Part shown: piece after piece, positions 33,130 through 40,150 of the stretch
How the letters are laid out: each line of letters begins with the position of its first letter
Position numbering within the stretch: the first letter of the stretch is position 1
Assembly (NCBI GenBank): GCA_016928865.1
Contig: JAFGJX010000069.1
Coordinates: 1-40,150, forward strand
From: Spirochaetota bacterium
GTDB taxonomy: Bacteria > Spirochaetota > UBA4802 > UBA5550
Length of the DNA: 40,150 bases
Reading direction: 5' to 3'
The notes under the pieces: generated by a model
Told to the model about the DNA's origin: nothing
Database searches by the model: none
Seen by the model: only the letters and a program-made list of their open reading frames with translations
Position numbers and translations under genes: made by a program

Positions 33130-33783
33130 ATGATACAGAAGAGCACGCTCGATTTTCTGAAACGGCTTAGGTCGAACAACAACCGGGAGTGGTTTAACGC
33201 GCATAAACCTGAATACGAAAAGGCCAGGTCCAATTTCGGTGATTTTGTAATGTATCTCATTTCACTGGTGGCGAAATTCGACCCCGCGGTGGCGCACCTG
33301 ATGCCCGGGGACTGCATGTTCAGGATATACCGGGACACTCGTTTCTCACGAGACAAGACCCCGTACAAGACGAATTTTGGCGCGGTACTGTCACCCGGGG
33401 GAAACAGGATGAAGCCTGCAGGATACTATCTGCACATCGAGCCGGGCTGCTGCATGGCCGGGGGCGGGATATACCACCCCGAGCCCGCGGCGCTGTACAG
33501 GGTGCGGCAGAAAATTGATCGCGAGTTCGCCGCGTTCAGGAGTATAATCGCAGGGAAAACGTTCACGAGGTATTTCGACGGGATAGAAGGCGAGGCGCTG
33601 GTCAATGTCCCGAGAGGATTCGACAGGAACAGCCCTGCGGCTGAATATCTCAAGTTCAAGGACCTCTATACAATGGCAATGTTCACGGATGCCCAGGTGC
33701 TTGCAGAGAATTTCGCCACCGAGTGCGCAAAGCGGTTCAGGGCGGTGAAGGACCTCAACGATTTTTTCAGGGATGCGATCTGA
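33130..33783 (+). CDS. DUF2461 family protein (TIGR02453)
   Basis: This 217-aa protein matches the DUF2461 pattern: an N-terminal LDFLKRLRSNNNREWFNAHKPEYEKA, then MFRIYRDTRFSRDKTPYKTNFG, and GYYLHIEPGCCMAGGGIYHPEP. The family has no established function. No signal peptide or membrane segment is present. I start at the ATG at 33130, which has GGAGAAAGG just upstream; an in-frame ATG at 33091 would add 13 residues that the family does not share. The gene stands alone. Confidence 0.85.
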   Translation: MIQKSTLDFLKRLRSNNNREWFNAHKPEYEKARSNFGDFVMYLISLVAKFDPAVAHLMPGDCMFRIYRDTRFSRDKTPYKTNFGAVLSPGGNRMKPAGYYLHIEPGCCMAGGGIYHPEPAALYRVRQKIDREFAAFRSIIAGKTFTRYFDGIEGEALVNVPRGFDRNSPAAEYLKFKDLYTMAMFTDAQVLAENFATECAKRFRAVKDLNDFFRDAI

Positions 33784-33840
33784 TGCCGATAGATGCTGTT
33801 CGATATTTCACATTACCGGCGATTATGTATTCAAACCTTC

Positions 33841-33869
33841 TTGACAGTCAATACTGACACGTATAGTAT
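33841..33869 (+). promoter_or_regulatory. Promoter of the peptide ABC importer operon
   Basis: Consensus TTGACA (33841-33846) is followed by TATAGT after 15 bp or TAGTAT (33864-33869) after 17 bp. The -35 lies in a short palindrome TTGAC-A-GTCAA (33841-33851). Transcription would start about 65 bp before the binding-protein gene. Confidence 0.5.
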
Positions 33870-33940
33870 GTCTGGTCGCCGTTATTATTATGTAATTCAC
33901 GGCGGCTCATCACACAAATCGCTGAATGGTGGCCGGATCG

Positions 33941-35527
33941 ATGCAGCCCAGACCGTTACTGACAATCATTTTTGCAGCCATAGCGTTTTTACCTGCCGGC
34001 TGCGCGCGGCTTGCGCCGGCTAAAGATCCCCATACCCTGTACATGCACATGGGCGCCGAGCCGGGAACGCTTAACCCCATAACGGCTACCGACGCCTATT
34101 CCCACTCGATTAACCTGCGTATATACGAGACCCTCGTGGACAGGGAATACGACACCCTCAAAATTATTCCGCAGCTGGCCGAGCGCTGGGAGATATCGCC
34201 GGATCATCTTACCTTCAGGTTTTACCTGAAAAAGGGTGTTCGCTGGAGCGACGGCGTGGAATTCACGGCGGACGACGTGGTCTATTCTTACGAGCGGATC
34301 AAGGACCCTAAGGTGGCCTGCGCCCAGCTCAAGGTATACTATATCGACATCAGGAAATGCTTGAAAATCGACCGCTACACAGTGGAGTTCGTTTATTCGC
34401 GGCCCTATTATCTCGCCCTTGTCTTCTGCGGGGGCATGCCCATCGTGCCGAAGCATATATTTGATACCGGCGTCGATTTCAACACGCATCCGAACAACCG
34501 TCATCCCGTGGGCACCGGCCCGTTCCGCTTTGATTCCTGGTCCACGGGCAAGAATATCACCCTGGTTGCAAATGAGCGTTACCGGGGCGCAAAGCCGGAG
34601 ATACGCAGGGTCGTGTACAAGTTTATATCCGAGCCGAGCGTGGCCCTGCAGATGCTGAAAAAGGGCGACCTTGATGTTATGGGTGTGCGTGAAATAGAAT
34701 GGGTGCGCCAGACCAACTCGAGGAAGTTCAACGAGAAATTCTACAAGAAGAAGTACTTCATGTCTTCGTTCAGCTATATCGGCTGGAACGAAAGCAGGGT
34801 GTTTTTTCAAGACAGAAGGGTCCGCCTGGCCATGACGCACCTCATCAACCGCAAGGAGATCCTCGACAAGCTTCTGTTCGGACTCGGGGAGATCGTCACC
34901 GGGCCCTTCTATATATTCGGCGACAGCTACAACCGGGATCTCAGGCCATGGCCCTGCGACCCGGCCCGGGCGAAACAGCTTTTGAAAGAGGCGGGGTGGG
35001 AGGACCATGACGGCGACGGGATACTGGATCGCAACGGGAAAAAGTTCTCGTTTACCTTCACGATATCGTCAGGGAGCAAGTTTGCCGAACGCCTGACCAG
35101 CATTTTGAAAGAAGACTTTTCAAAGGTCGGCATCGAAATGGACATCAACCGGTATGAATGGGCGGTGTTTCTTGACAAGATCCAGAGCAGGGACTTTGAC
35201 GCGACCAGCCTCGGGTGGTCTGACCCCGATTTCCAGGACGATCCCTACCAGATATGGCATTCATCCCAGATAGAGGGCGGCTCGAATTACATCGGCTTCA
35301 GCAACCGCGAGGCTGACAGGATCATCGAAACGGCGCGCCAGGAGTTCGATCCGGCCAAACGGGTGAAGATGTACCGCCGATTTCACGCGATCCTGCATCA
35401 CGAGCAGCCCTATACCTTTCTCTATACCATGCCCGCCCTCGCCGCGGTGAGCAGGCGCTTTGACAATGTGAAGGTGCATAAGCGGGGGATGAATTTTGTC
35501 GAGTGGAAGGTAAGGAGCACGCAATGA
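33941..35527 (+). CDS. Oligopeptide/dipeptide ABC transporter substrate-binding lipoprotein
   Basis: This 528-aa family 5 extracellular solute-binding protein delivers peptides, or in some members nickel or sugars, to the permeases encoded next. The lipoprotein signal ends LPAGC with Cys21. Family features include LNPITATDAYS, DGVEFTADDVVYSYERIKDP, GTGPFRF and the C-terminal YTFLYTMPALAAVS. I start at the ATG at 33941 with GGTGG 8 bp upstream; an ATG at 33926 in frame would add five residues. Its stop overlaps the first permease (ATGA). Confidence 0.9.
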   Translation: MQPRPLLTIIFAAIAFLPAGCARLAPAKDPHTLYMHMGAEPGTLNPITATDAYSHSINLRIYETLVDREYDTLKIIPQLAERWEISPDHLTFRFYLKKGVRWSDGVEFTADDVVYSYERIKDPKVACAQLKVYYIDIRKCLKIDRYTVEFVYSRPYYLALVFCGGMPIVPKHIFDTGVDFNTHPNNRHPVGTGPFRFDSWSTGKNITLVANERYRGAKPEIRRVVYKFISEPSVALQMLKKGDLDVMGVREIEWVRQTNSRKFNEKFYKKKYFMSSFSYIGWNESRVFFQDRRVRLAMTHLINRKEILDKLLFGLGEIVTGPFYIFGDSYNRDLRPWPCDPARAKQLLKEAGWEDHDGDGILDRNGKKFSFTFTISSGSKFAERLTSILKEDFSKVGIEMDINRYEWAVFLDKIQSRDFDATSLGWSDPDFQDDPYQIWHSSQIEGGSNYIGFSNREADRIIETARQEFDPAKRVKMYRRFHAILHHEQPYTFLYTMPALAAVSRRFDNVKVHKRGMNFVEWKVRSTQ

Positions 35528-36525
35528 AGAAATATATTGTCAAAAGACTTTTTCTCCTTGTCCCCACCCTCCTGGGGATAACCTTCATTACCTACCTGAT
35601 GATCCGGCTCGCTCCGGGTGACTACACGAAACTGCAGCTGGGGATGGAGGGAGCGCTGAAATCGGGGTCCATTTCAAAGGAGATCCTTGAACAGGAGAAA
35701 AAGCTTTACGGCCTGGACAAGCCGATCGTGGTGGGGTATGCGGAGTGGCTCTGGAAATTCGCGCGTCTTGATTTCGGCACGTCGAGAAAGGACGGAAGGC
35801 CGGTTGCGCAACGCATCGCAGACGCGCTTCCCATCACCCTGACCCTGAACATTATCACCATGATCATCATCTATATCATTTCAATCCCCATGGGCATTAT
35901 TTCGGCGGTCAAGAAGGGCTCCTTATACGATCGTTTTTCGAGCCTGTTGCTGTTCGTGCTCTATTCGCTTCCGCATTTCTGGATCGCGCTCCTGCTTCTC
36001 CTCTACCTGGGGAGCGGCGAGTATCTGAATCTGTTTCCCCTGGGAGGGATACATTCGGACTGGGCCGGGGGTGCGGGCCCGCTGGTCCGGTTTCTCGATT
36101 TCTGCTGGCACCTGGTGCTTCCGGTCATCACGCTGACCTACGCTGAATTCGCGTTCCTGGCCCGGTATACCAGGGCGAACATGCTTGAAGTGATCAACCA
36201 GCAGTATATCATGACCGCGCGCGCAAAGGGACTGTCAGAAAAGAAGGTGGTTTTCGTCCACGCCTTCCGGAACAGCCTGATCCCCCTGGTCACCCTGATG
36301 GCGACCCTTCTTCCCGGACTCCTGGGCGGCACGGTCATCGTTGAATCGATCTTTTCGATCCCGGGTATCGGGATGCTCTCGTTCGAGGCGATCCTCTCCC
36401 GGGACATCCCGGTGATCATGGCCATCACCACGATCGCGGCGGTGCTCACGCTGCTGGGCATACTCCTCGCGGACCTGATGTACTCTCTGGTCGATCCCCG
36501 CATTCGCCTGGAGGCAAAGCTATGA
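35524..36525 (+). CDS. Peptide ABC transporter permease (DppB/OppB type)
   Basis: This 333-aa permease has six predicted membrane helices. It has the OppB/DppB N-terminus (MKKYIVKRLFLLVPTLLGITFITYLMIRLAPGD) and the ATPase-coupling loop TARAKGLSEKKVVFVHAFRNSLIPL. It forms a heterodimeric channel with the next gene product. The ATG at 35524 overlaps the stop of the binding-protein gene, and AGGAG lies upstream; the longer reading from 35503 is not needed. The stop overlaps the next start by 4 bp. Confidence 0.93.
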   Translation: MKKYIVKRLFLLVPTLLGITFITYLMIRLAPGDYTKLQLGMEGALKSGSISKEILEQEKKLYGLDKPIVVGYAEWLWKFARLDFGTSRKDGRPVAQRIADALPITLTLNIITMIIIYIISIPMGIISAVKKGSLYDRFSSLLLFVLYSLPHFWIALLLLLYLGSGEYLNLFPLGGIHSDWAGGAGPLVRFLDFCWHLVLPVITLTYAEFAFLARYTRANMLEVINQQYIMTARAKGLSEKKVVFVHAFRNSLIPLVTLMATLLPGLLGGTVIVESIFSIPGIGMLSFEAILSRDIPVIMAITTIAAVLTLLGILLADLMYSLVDPRIRLEAKL

Positions 36526-37499
36526 GGCGCGGGTACTGGTCGGGCGTATGGAGGGAGTTCAGGAAGAACCGGCTTGCCGTTGCCGGGCTGGGGGTGGTCC
36601 TCGCGCTTATCGCGGTCGCCGTGCTCGCGCCGCTCCTGGCGAACAACAGGCCCTACTGCTATGTAACAGAAGGGAAGGTTTATTTTCCCATATTCTATGA
36701 CTATCAGGAGCTGCGGGACAAGGATCTGAGGAAGGACGAATTCAGGGGGTTCAAGATATTTCCGCCGGTGCGGTATTCTTACTCGGAGTACGACCTGAAT
36801 TCGATCGTGACCGGACCGGGCAGGAGGCACCTCCTGGGGACCGACGAGCAGGGGAGGGACCTGCTGGCGCGCATGATACACGGGAGCAGGGTGTCGATCT
36901 TCATCGGATTCATCGCGGTGTCGATATACGTGGCGATCGGGATTTTCATCGGATCGATAGCCGGGTACTACGGCGGATGGATCGATATCGTGATATCTCG
37001 CTTTATCGAGATCGTCATGTGCTTCCCGACGTTCTTCCTGATCCTGACGATTCTCGCCCTGTGGGGGCCGAGCCTGCTCAGCGTTATGGTCGTTATCGGC
37101 ATCACCAGCTGGACCGGCATCGCACGGATCGTGCGGGGAGAATTCCTCAAGCTGCGGGAGACGGATTTCGTGGTGGCATCGCGCGCCGTGGGGGCGCGCG
37201 ACCTGTGGATTATCTTGCGGCATATTCTTCCAAACGCTCTCGCGCCGGTGCTGGTTTCAGCCACCTTCGGGATCGCATCGACGATCCTGATCGAATCGTC
37301 TCTGAGCTTTCTGGGATTCGGGGTACAGCCTCCCACGCCCAGCTGGGGCGACATTCTGTCACAGTCGAGGGACTTCATGGACTTCGCCTGGTGGCTGACA
37401 TTCATTCCCGGGTTCGCCATATTCATCACGATTACGGCATACAATCTCGTGGGAGAAGGTCTGCAGGAGGCGATAGACCCGAAATCACCGGGAAGATAA
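36522..37499 (+). CDS. Peptide ABC transporter permease (DppC/OppC type)
   Basis: This 325-aa permease is the partner of the preceding one. Family features are the GTDEQGRDLLARMIHGSRVSIFIGF segment, the coupling loop ASRAVGARDLWIILRHILPNALAPVLV, and SFLGFGVQPPTPSWG. It has an N-terminal membrane helix followed by a periplasmic loop of roughly 70 residues, longer than in many OppC. It starts within the previous stop (ATGA, 36522-36525). No ATP-binding genes follow, so the two ATPases of the importer must be encoded elsewhere. Confidence 0.93.
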   Translation: MRRGYWSGVWREFRKNRLAVAGLGVVLALIAVAVLAPLLANNRPYCYVTEGKVYFPIFYDYQELRDKDLRKDEFRGFKIFPPVRYSYSEYDLNSIVTGPGRRHLLGTDEQGRDLLARMIHGSRVSIFIGFIAVSIYVAIGIFIGSIAGYYGGWIDIVISRFIEIVMCFPTFFLILTILALWGPSLLSVMVVIGITSWTGIARIVRGEFLKLRETDFVVASRAVGARDLWIILRHILPNALAPVLVSATFGIASTILIESSLSFLGFGVQPPTPSWGDILSQSRDFMDFAWWLTFIPGFAIFITITAYNLVGEGLQEAIDPKSPGR

Positions 37500-37560
37500 A
37501 AGGTTTTTCGCGCCTGCGGGCGGTGGTATTCAATATAACAACATAACAGCGGTATCAGGC

Positions 37561-38502
37561 ATGTCAGGATCATCAACTATCTTTCGCCTCCTCCTTGCCG
37601 GCTGTGGCGCTTGTGTTATAGCATTGACCATGGCCGTTACTTCCTGCACGATCCTGCCGGCGGCAGTCACCCTGACCGACAAGCTGCCCAGGGAGACCGA
37701 TGTCCCGGGCTGGGTCATCACCGGGCGGTACCGTACGAGCAGGATGAACAGGATAAGGCAGATAAGCCCGGTCTACGCGGAATACGAACCGGCCGAGATG
37801 GCGGTTGCTGAGTACCGAAGGTTGTCTGACGAGACCCGGGCCATCCGCGCCGAGCTCATCAGGTTCCGGTCTCCGCTCGACTCGTTCGGCCTGTACGGCC
37901 GCGAGCGCGGCTTCGATCCGGCCGGTCGCTTCACCGGCGATGACGCGTATGCGCGTGACGGTTCCCTTTTTTTCCGTAAAGGACGGTATTATCTCAAAAT
38001 AATCGGCACGAACCTGGGCGAGGAGGATACGGATGCGCCCGGCCAGTTCAGGTCCGTGGTGGCGAACAACCTCGAAGACCGCCCGGGCGACGGATCACTT
38101 CCCGACTCCCTGTTCATCTTTTCCGACGGACGCTCGACGCGGGATATCGTCCACTATAAAAGCGGGGTTGATTCCATCCCCGGCATGAAAGACGTCACGC
38201 TCATGCGCCGCGTCCTTGCGGGGAAAAAGCATGACATCATGTATTTAAAAACCGCCACGGCTTTCGATGCAGAGCAGGAATTCCAGAAGGTCATGAGAAA
38301 CGGCGAAGACTTCATGCTTTCGAATATCGGCACCCTTCCGACGGCGGTCCGAATCGTCAGTGATCATCACTGTATAGTCATTTCCCATTATAAACAGTGG
38401 ATTTTCGGCGTGATGGATGCCGATACAATAAATGAGGGGAACAGGCTTATTATTTATCTCTACGGAGAGCTGAAGGCGCGTCTTGACAGGAATAAAAAAT
38501 GA
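37561..38502 (+). CDS. Lipoprotein resembling the DUF6599 family
   Basis: This 313-aa protein starts with a hydrophobic signal; a lipobox-like VTSC ends at Cys29, and LAGC at Cys15 is an alternative. The mature part has PGWVITGRY..., an FGLYGRERG segment, and DGSLFFRKGRYYLKI. These fit the DUF6599 pattern (a domain with an internal 'GIFS-reR' motif and 'f.kG.yYv') but I judge by eye only. Its function is unknown. Only a weak AGG precedes the ATG. It follows the ABC permease genes by 61 bp and precedes the phosphatase gene by 40 bp in the same direction. Confidence 0.65.
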   Translation: MSGSSTIFRLLLAGCGACVIALTMAVTSCTILPAAVTLTDKLPRETDVPGWVITGRYRTSRMNRIRQISPVYAEYEPAEMAVAEYRRLSDETRAIRAELIRFRSPLDSFGLYGRERGFDPAGRFTGDDAYARDGSLFFRKGRYYLKIIGTNLGEEDTDAPGQFRSVVANNLEDRPGDGSLPDSLFIFSDGRSTRDIVHYKSGVDSIPGMKDVTLMRRVLAGKKHDIMYLKTATAFDAEQEFQKVMRNGEDFMLSNIGTLPTAVRIVSDHHCIVISHYKQWIFGVMDADTINEGNRLIIYLYGELKARLDRNKK

Positions 38503-38542
38503 TTGAGGATAACGGTTCTCATCGCGGGAAAGAGGGAACGGT

Positions 38543-39196
38543 TTGTATTATATAATTGGCGATATCCACGGGTATTACAGCAGGCTGGCCGCACTCTATG
38601 ATGCGCTTGTATCGGTCATGCAGCAGGCGGACACGATCATCTTCTTGGGCGACTACATTGACCGGGGCCCCCAGTCGTACGAGGTCGTTGATTTTATGAT
38701 CCAGGTTTCCCGCGTCACCGCGTTTAAAAGCGTTTTTCTCAAGGGAAACCACGAAGATATGCTCCTGAAATACCTGAGCGGGGACGACCATGGCAGCGCG
38801 TATATCATGAACGGCGGAGACGCGACCATCCGCAGTTATACCAGGCGGGGCGGTGGTTTTGATTTGCCGCAGCACCACCTGGACTTTTTCAACACCCTCC
38901 GGCTCTATTACGAGGGTGATGATTTTATCGCCGTGCACGCCGGGCTGAATCCGGCGGTGTCTCTTGAAGAGCAGGATGAATTTGACCTGCTCTGGATCAG
39001 GGATGATTTTTACCGTGCGAACAAGCGCTGGGAAAAGACAATTATCTTCGGCCATACCCCGGTCATGGCCATCGGCGGCAGCGGGCCGATATACCGGGAC
39101 GAAAAGAGGAATATCATCGGGATCGACGCCGGTGTGATGTACGGATGCCCCCTGACCTGCCTCACGTGGCCTGATGGGAAGGTATTCACGGCATAA
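38543..39196 (+). CDS. PPP-family metallophosphatase (serine/threonine protein phosphatase or Ap4A hydrolase-like)
   Basis: This 217-aa protein has the PPP metal-binding series in order: GDIHG at residues 6-10, GDYIDRG at 36-42, GNHED near 72-76, the VHAG motif near 133-136, and FGHTPV near 170-175. Single-domain bacterial members dephosphorylate proteins or cleave diadenosine tetraphosphate; the substrate is open. The start is TTG at 38543, preceded by GAGGG 6 bp upstream; no ATG gives the complete first motif. No signal peptide is present, so it is cytosolic although its neighbours are exported. Confidence 0.9.
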   Translation: MYYIIGDIHGYYSRLAALYDALVSVMQQADTIIFLGDYIDRGPQSYEVVDFMIQVSRVTAFKSVFLKGNHEDMLLKYLSGDDHGSAYIMNGGDATIRSYTRRGGGFDLPQHHLDFFNTLRLYYEGDDFIAVHAGLNPAVSLEEQDEFDLLWIRDDFYRANKRWEKTIIFGHTPVMAIGGSGPIYRDEKRNIIGIDAGVMYGCPLTCLTWPDGKVFTA

Positions 39197-39258
39197 ATTT
39201 TACCCCGCGGTCCTGCCGGGCAATGCACGCTCCGGCGGCGGGGAATGGCGCGGGGAAG

Positions 39259-39278
39259 GGGTCGGTTGCAGCCGACCC
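39259..39278. repeat. Short GC-rich hairpin before the FGE-like gene
   Basis: GGGTCGG (39259-39265) and CCGACCC (39272-39278) form a perfect 7-bp stem with a 6-nt loop, 33 bp before the ATG at 39311. No U-tract follows. It may be an end-of-gene hairpin or a leader structure. Confidence 0.35.
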
Positions 39279-39310
39279 GGTGACAGGAGAATAGACTGGA
39301 GAGACACGCT

Positions 39311-40150
39311 ATGAATGCATCATTGATCCGAATGGGTGCTGTCGCAGCAGCCCTGTTCGCGCTTGCCGCTTCCGGGCCGGCGGGCGGCAGGGAACGGTAT
39401 TTCACCATAAAGGGAAAAATCGAATCGATCGGCAAGGATGACGCCATCGTGCTGCTTTTCAGGGAACGCCCGGCTGTCCGGACCTACTATATCGTTGATG
39501 GCGCGACCGCGTACGGCACGGTCAGAATTGCTTCTCTGGTATATGACCGGACAGGCCAATTCAGGTACCGGGCGGCCGCCGTGTACAGGCTGTCTAACAG
39601 GATGTATGCGCGTCAGATTCGCGCGGGGGATGACATCGCGCTCCTTGCCCGGGATGCGAAGGAGGAGACTGACGTGTCGGATTCGGTTCCGGTGAAGGAG
39701 CGGGAATACCGGCGGAATATCGTTTCTCCGCGTGATGGCAGGAAGATGGTGCTCGTGCCGGAGGGCACGTTCGTGTTCGGCTCCAACGAGGGGGACCGGG
39801 ATGAATCCCCCGAACATACCGTCTACCTTGACGACTATTACATAGACAAATACGAAGTATCAAATGAAGACTATAAGGCATTTGTAGTCGCTACAAACTC
39901 GCAGCCGCCCGTTGCATGGAAGCGAGACACCTATCCGGACGGCGCAAAGGACCTGCCGGTAATGGTTACCTACCGCGAAGCGGACGCGTACGCAAGATGG
40001 GCGGGCAAGCGCCTCCCCGGCGAAGAAGAATGGGAAAAGGCGGCGCGCGGCGGCAGCGACAACGCGGTCCGGGTATATCCCTGGGGCGACCGGTTTGATG
40101 CCGGCCGCGCCAATTGCGCCGAATTCTGGGCCAGTGAGTCAGCGGGCGGC
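39311..40150 (+). CDS. Secreted formylglycine-generating enzyme (SUMF1)-like protein, 3' end missing
   Basis: The frame is open from an ATG at 39311 to the end of the window (280 residues seen). GGAGAG lies 9 bp before the start. A Sec signal ([22 protein letters not shown]) is followed by about 110 residues of unrecognised, beta-rich sequence. From about residue 145 an FGE-sulfatase domain runs: [46 protein letters not shown], then [25 protein letters not shown] and YPWGD. Many bacterial members lack the catalytic cysteines and act as binding or lectin-like domains; those residues lie past the window end, so activity cannot be judged. It follows the PPP phosphatase by 114 bp. Confidence 0.85.
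   Translation, partial: MNASLIRMGAVAAALFALAASGPAGGRERYFTIKGKIESIGKDDAIVLLFRERPAVRTYYIVDGATAYGTVRIASLVYDRTGQFRYRAAAVYRLSNRMYARQIRAGDDIALLARDAKEETDVSDSVPVKEREYRRNIVSPRDGRKMVLVPEGTFVFGSNEGDRDESPEHTVYLDDYYIDKYEVSNEDYKAFVVATNSQPPVAWKRDTYPDGAKDLPVMVTYREADAYARWAGKRLPGEEEWEKAARGGSDNAVRVYPWGDRFDAGRANCAEFWASESAGG

Overview
The window is a stretch of bacterial chromosome that reads like a free-living, Gram-negative-type organism. It has lipoprotein signals, a periplasmic c-type mini-cytochrome, a penicillin-acylase family enzyme and a NagZ-like wall-recycling enzyme. Genes are GC-rich and spacers are AT-rich. My best guess for lineage is a deep-branching Spirochaetota or Desulfobacterota member. This rests only on the flavour of the proteins (PAS hybrid kinase, two-subunit ADP-forming acyl-CoA synthetase, Cys-rich small lipoprotein) and is low confidence. 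No phage genes, transposases, CRISPR array or rRNA are visible.

Layout. 1-150: end of tRNA-Cys(GCA), then tRNA-Leu(UAA). 170-1521 (minus): an RsbW-like ATPase gene coupled to a LOG-family phosphoribohydrolase gene. 1932-4711: GH3 lipoprotein overlapping hemW. 4724-5653 (minus): an unrecognised protein with a Pro/Lys-rich N-terminus. 5946-8444: penicillin-acylase family enzyme. 8496-9224 (minus): RluA-type pseudouridine synthase. 9565-10020: a small CXXCH/CX4CH secreted protein, tRNA-Leu(UAG), tRNA-Gly(GCC) and a terminator. 10283-16320: the protein quality-control block tig, clpP, clpX, lon. 16330-19978 (minus): argC, ptsI and a methyltransferase. 20097-20495 (minus): a four-helix membrane protein bracketed by unusual palindromic DNA. 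20843-24004: an endonuclease Q-like PHP domain fused to a UvrD-type helicase. 24440-26935: a PAS hybrid histidine kinase. 27056-29909: a TetR regulator, two operator-like palindromes and an ADP-forming acetyl/acyl-CoA synthetase (alpha and beta). 29977-32211 (minus): a Pit-type phosphate transporter fused to a PhoU-like domain. 32434-32730 (minus): a Cys-rich lipoprotein. 33130-33783: a DUF2461 protein. 33941-37499: an oligopeptide ABC importer (binding protein and two permeases; no ATPases here). 37561-40150: a DUF6599-like lipoprotein, a PPP phosphatase, and a secreted formylglycine-generating-enzyme-like protein that runs off the end.

The most unusual DNA is around the small membrane gene. 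A perfect 36-bp palindrome without a U-tract sits 4 bp past its stop codon. Upstream of it, an array of five different abutting hairpins (about 20548-20702) fills the divergent spacer in front of the EndoQ-UvrD fusion gene. The fusion enzyme itself joins a lesion-nicking domain to a translocating helicase in one chain. Other regulatory structures worth attention are the long clpP leader with interleaved inverted repeats, the tandem 7-1-7-type palindromes between tetR and the acyl-CoA synthetase genes, and a terminator whose U-tract overlaps a promoter -35 box after tig.
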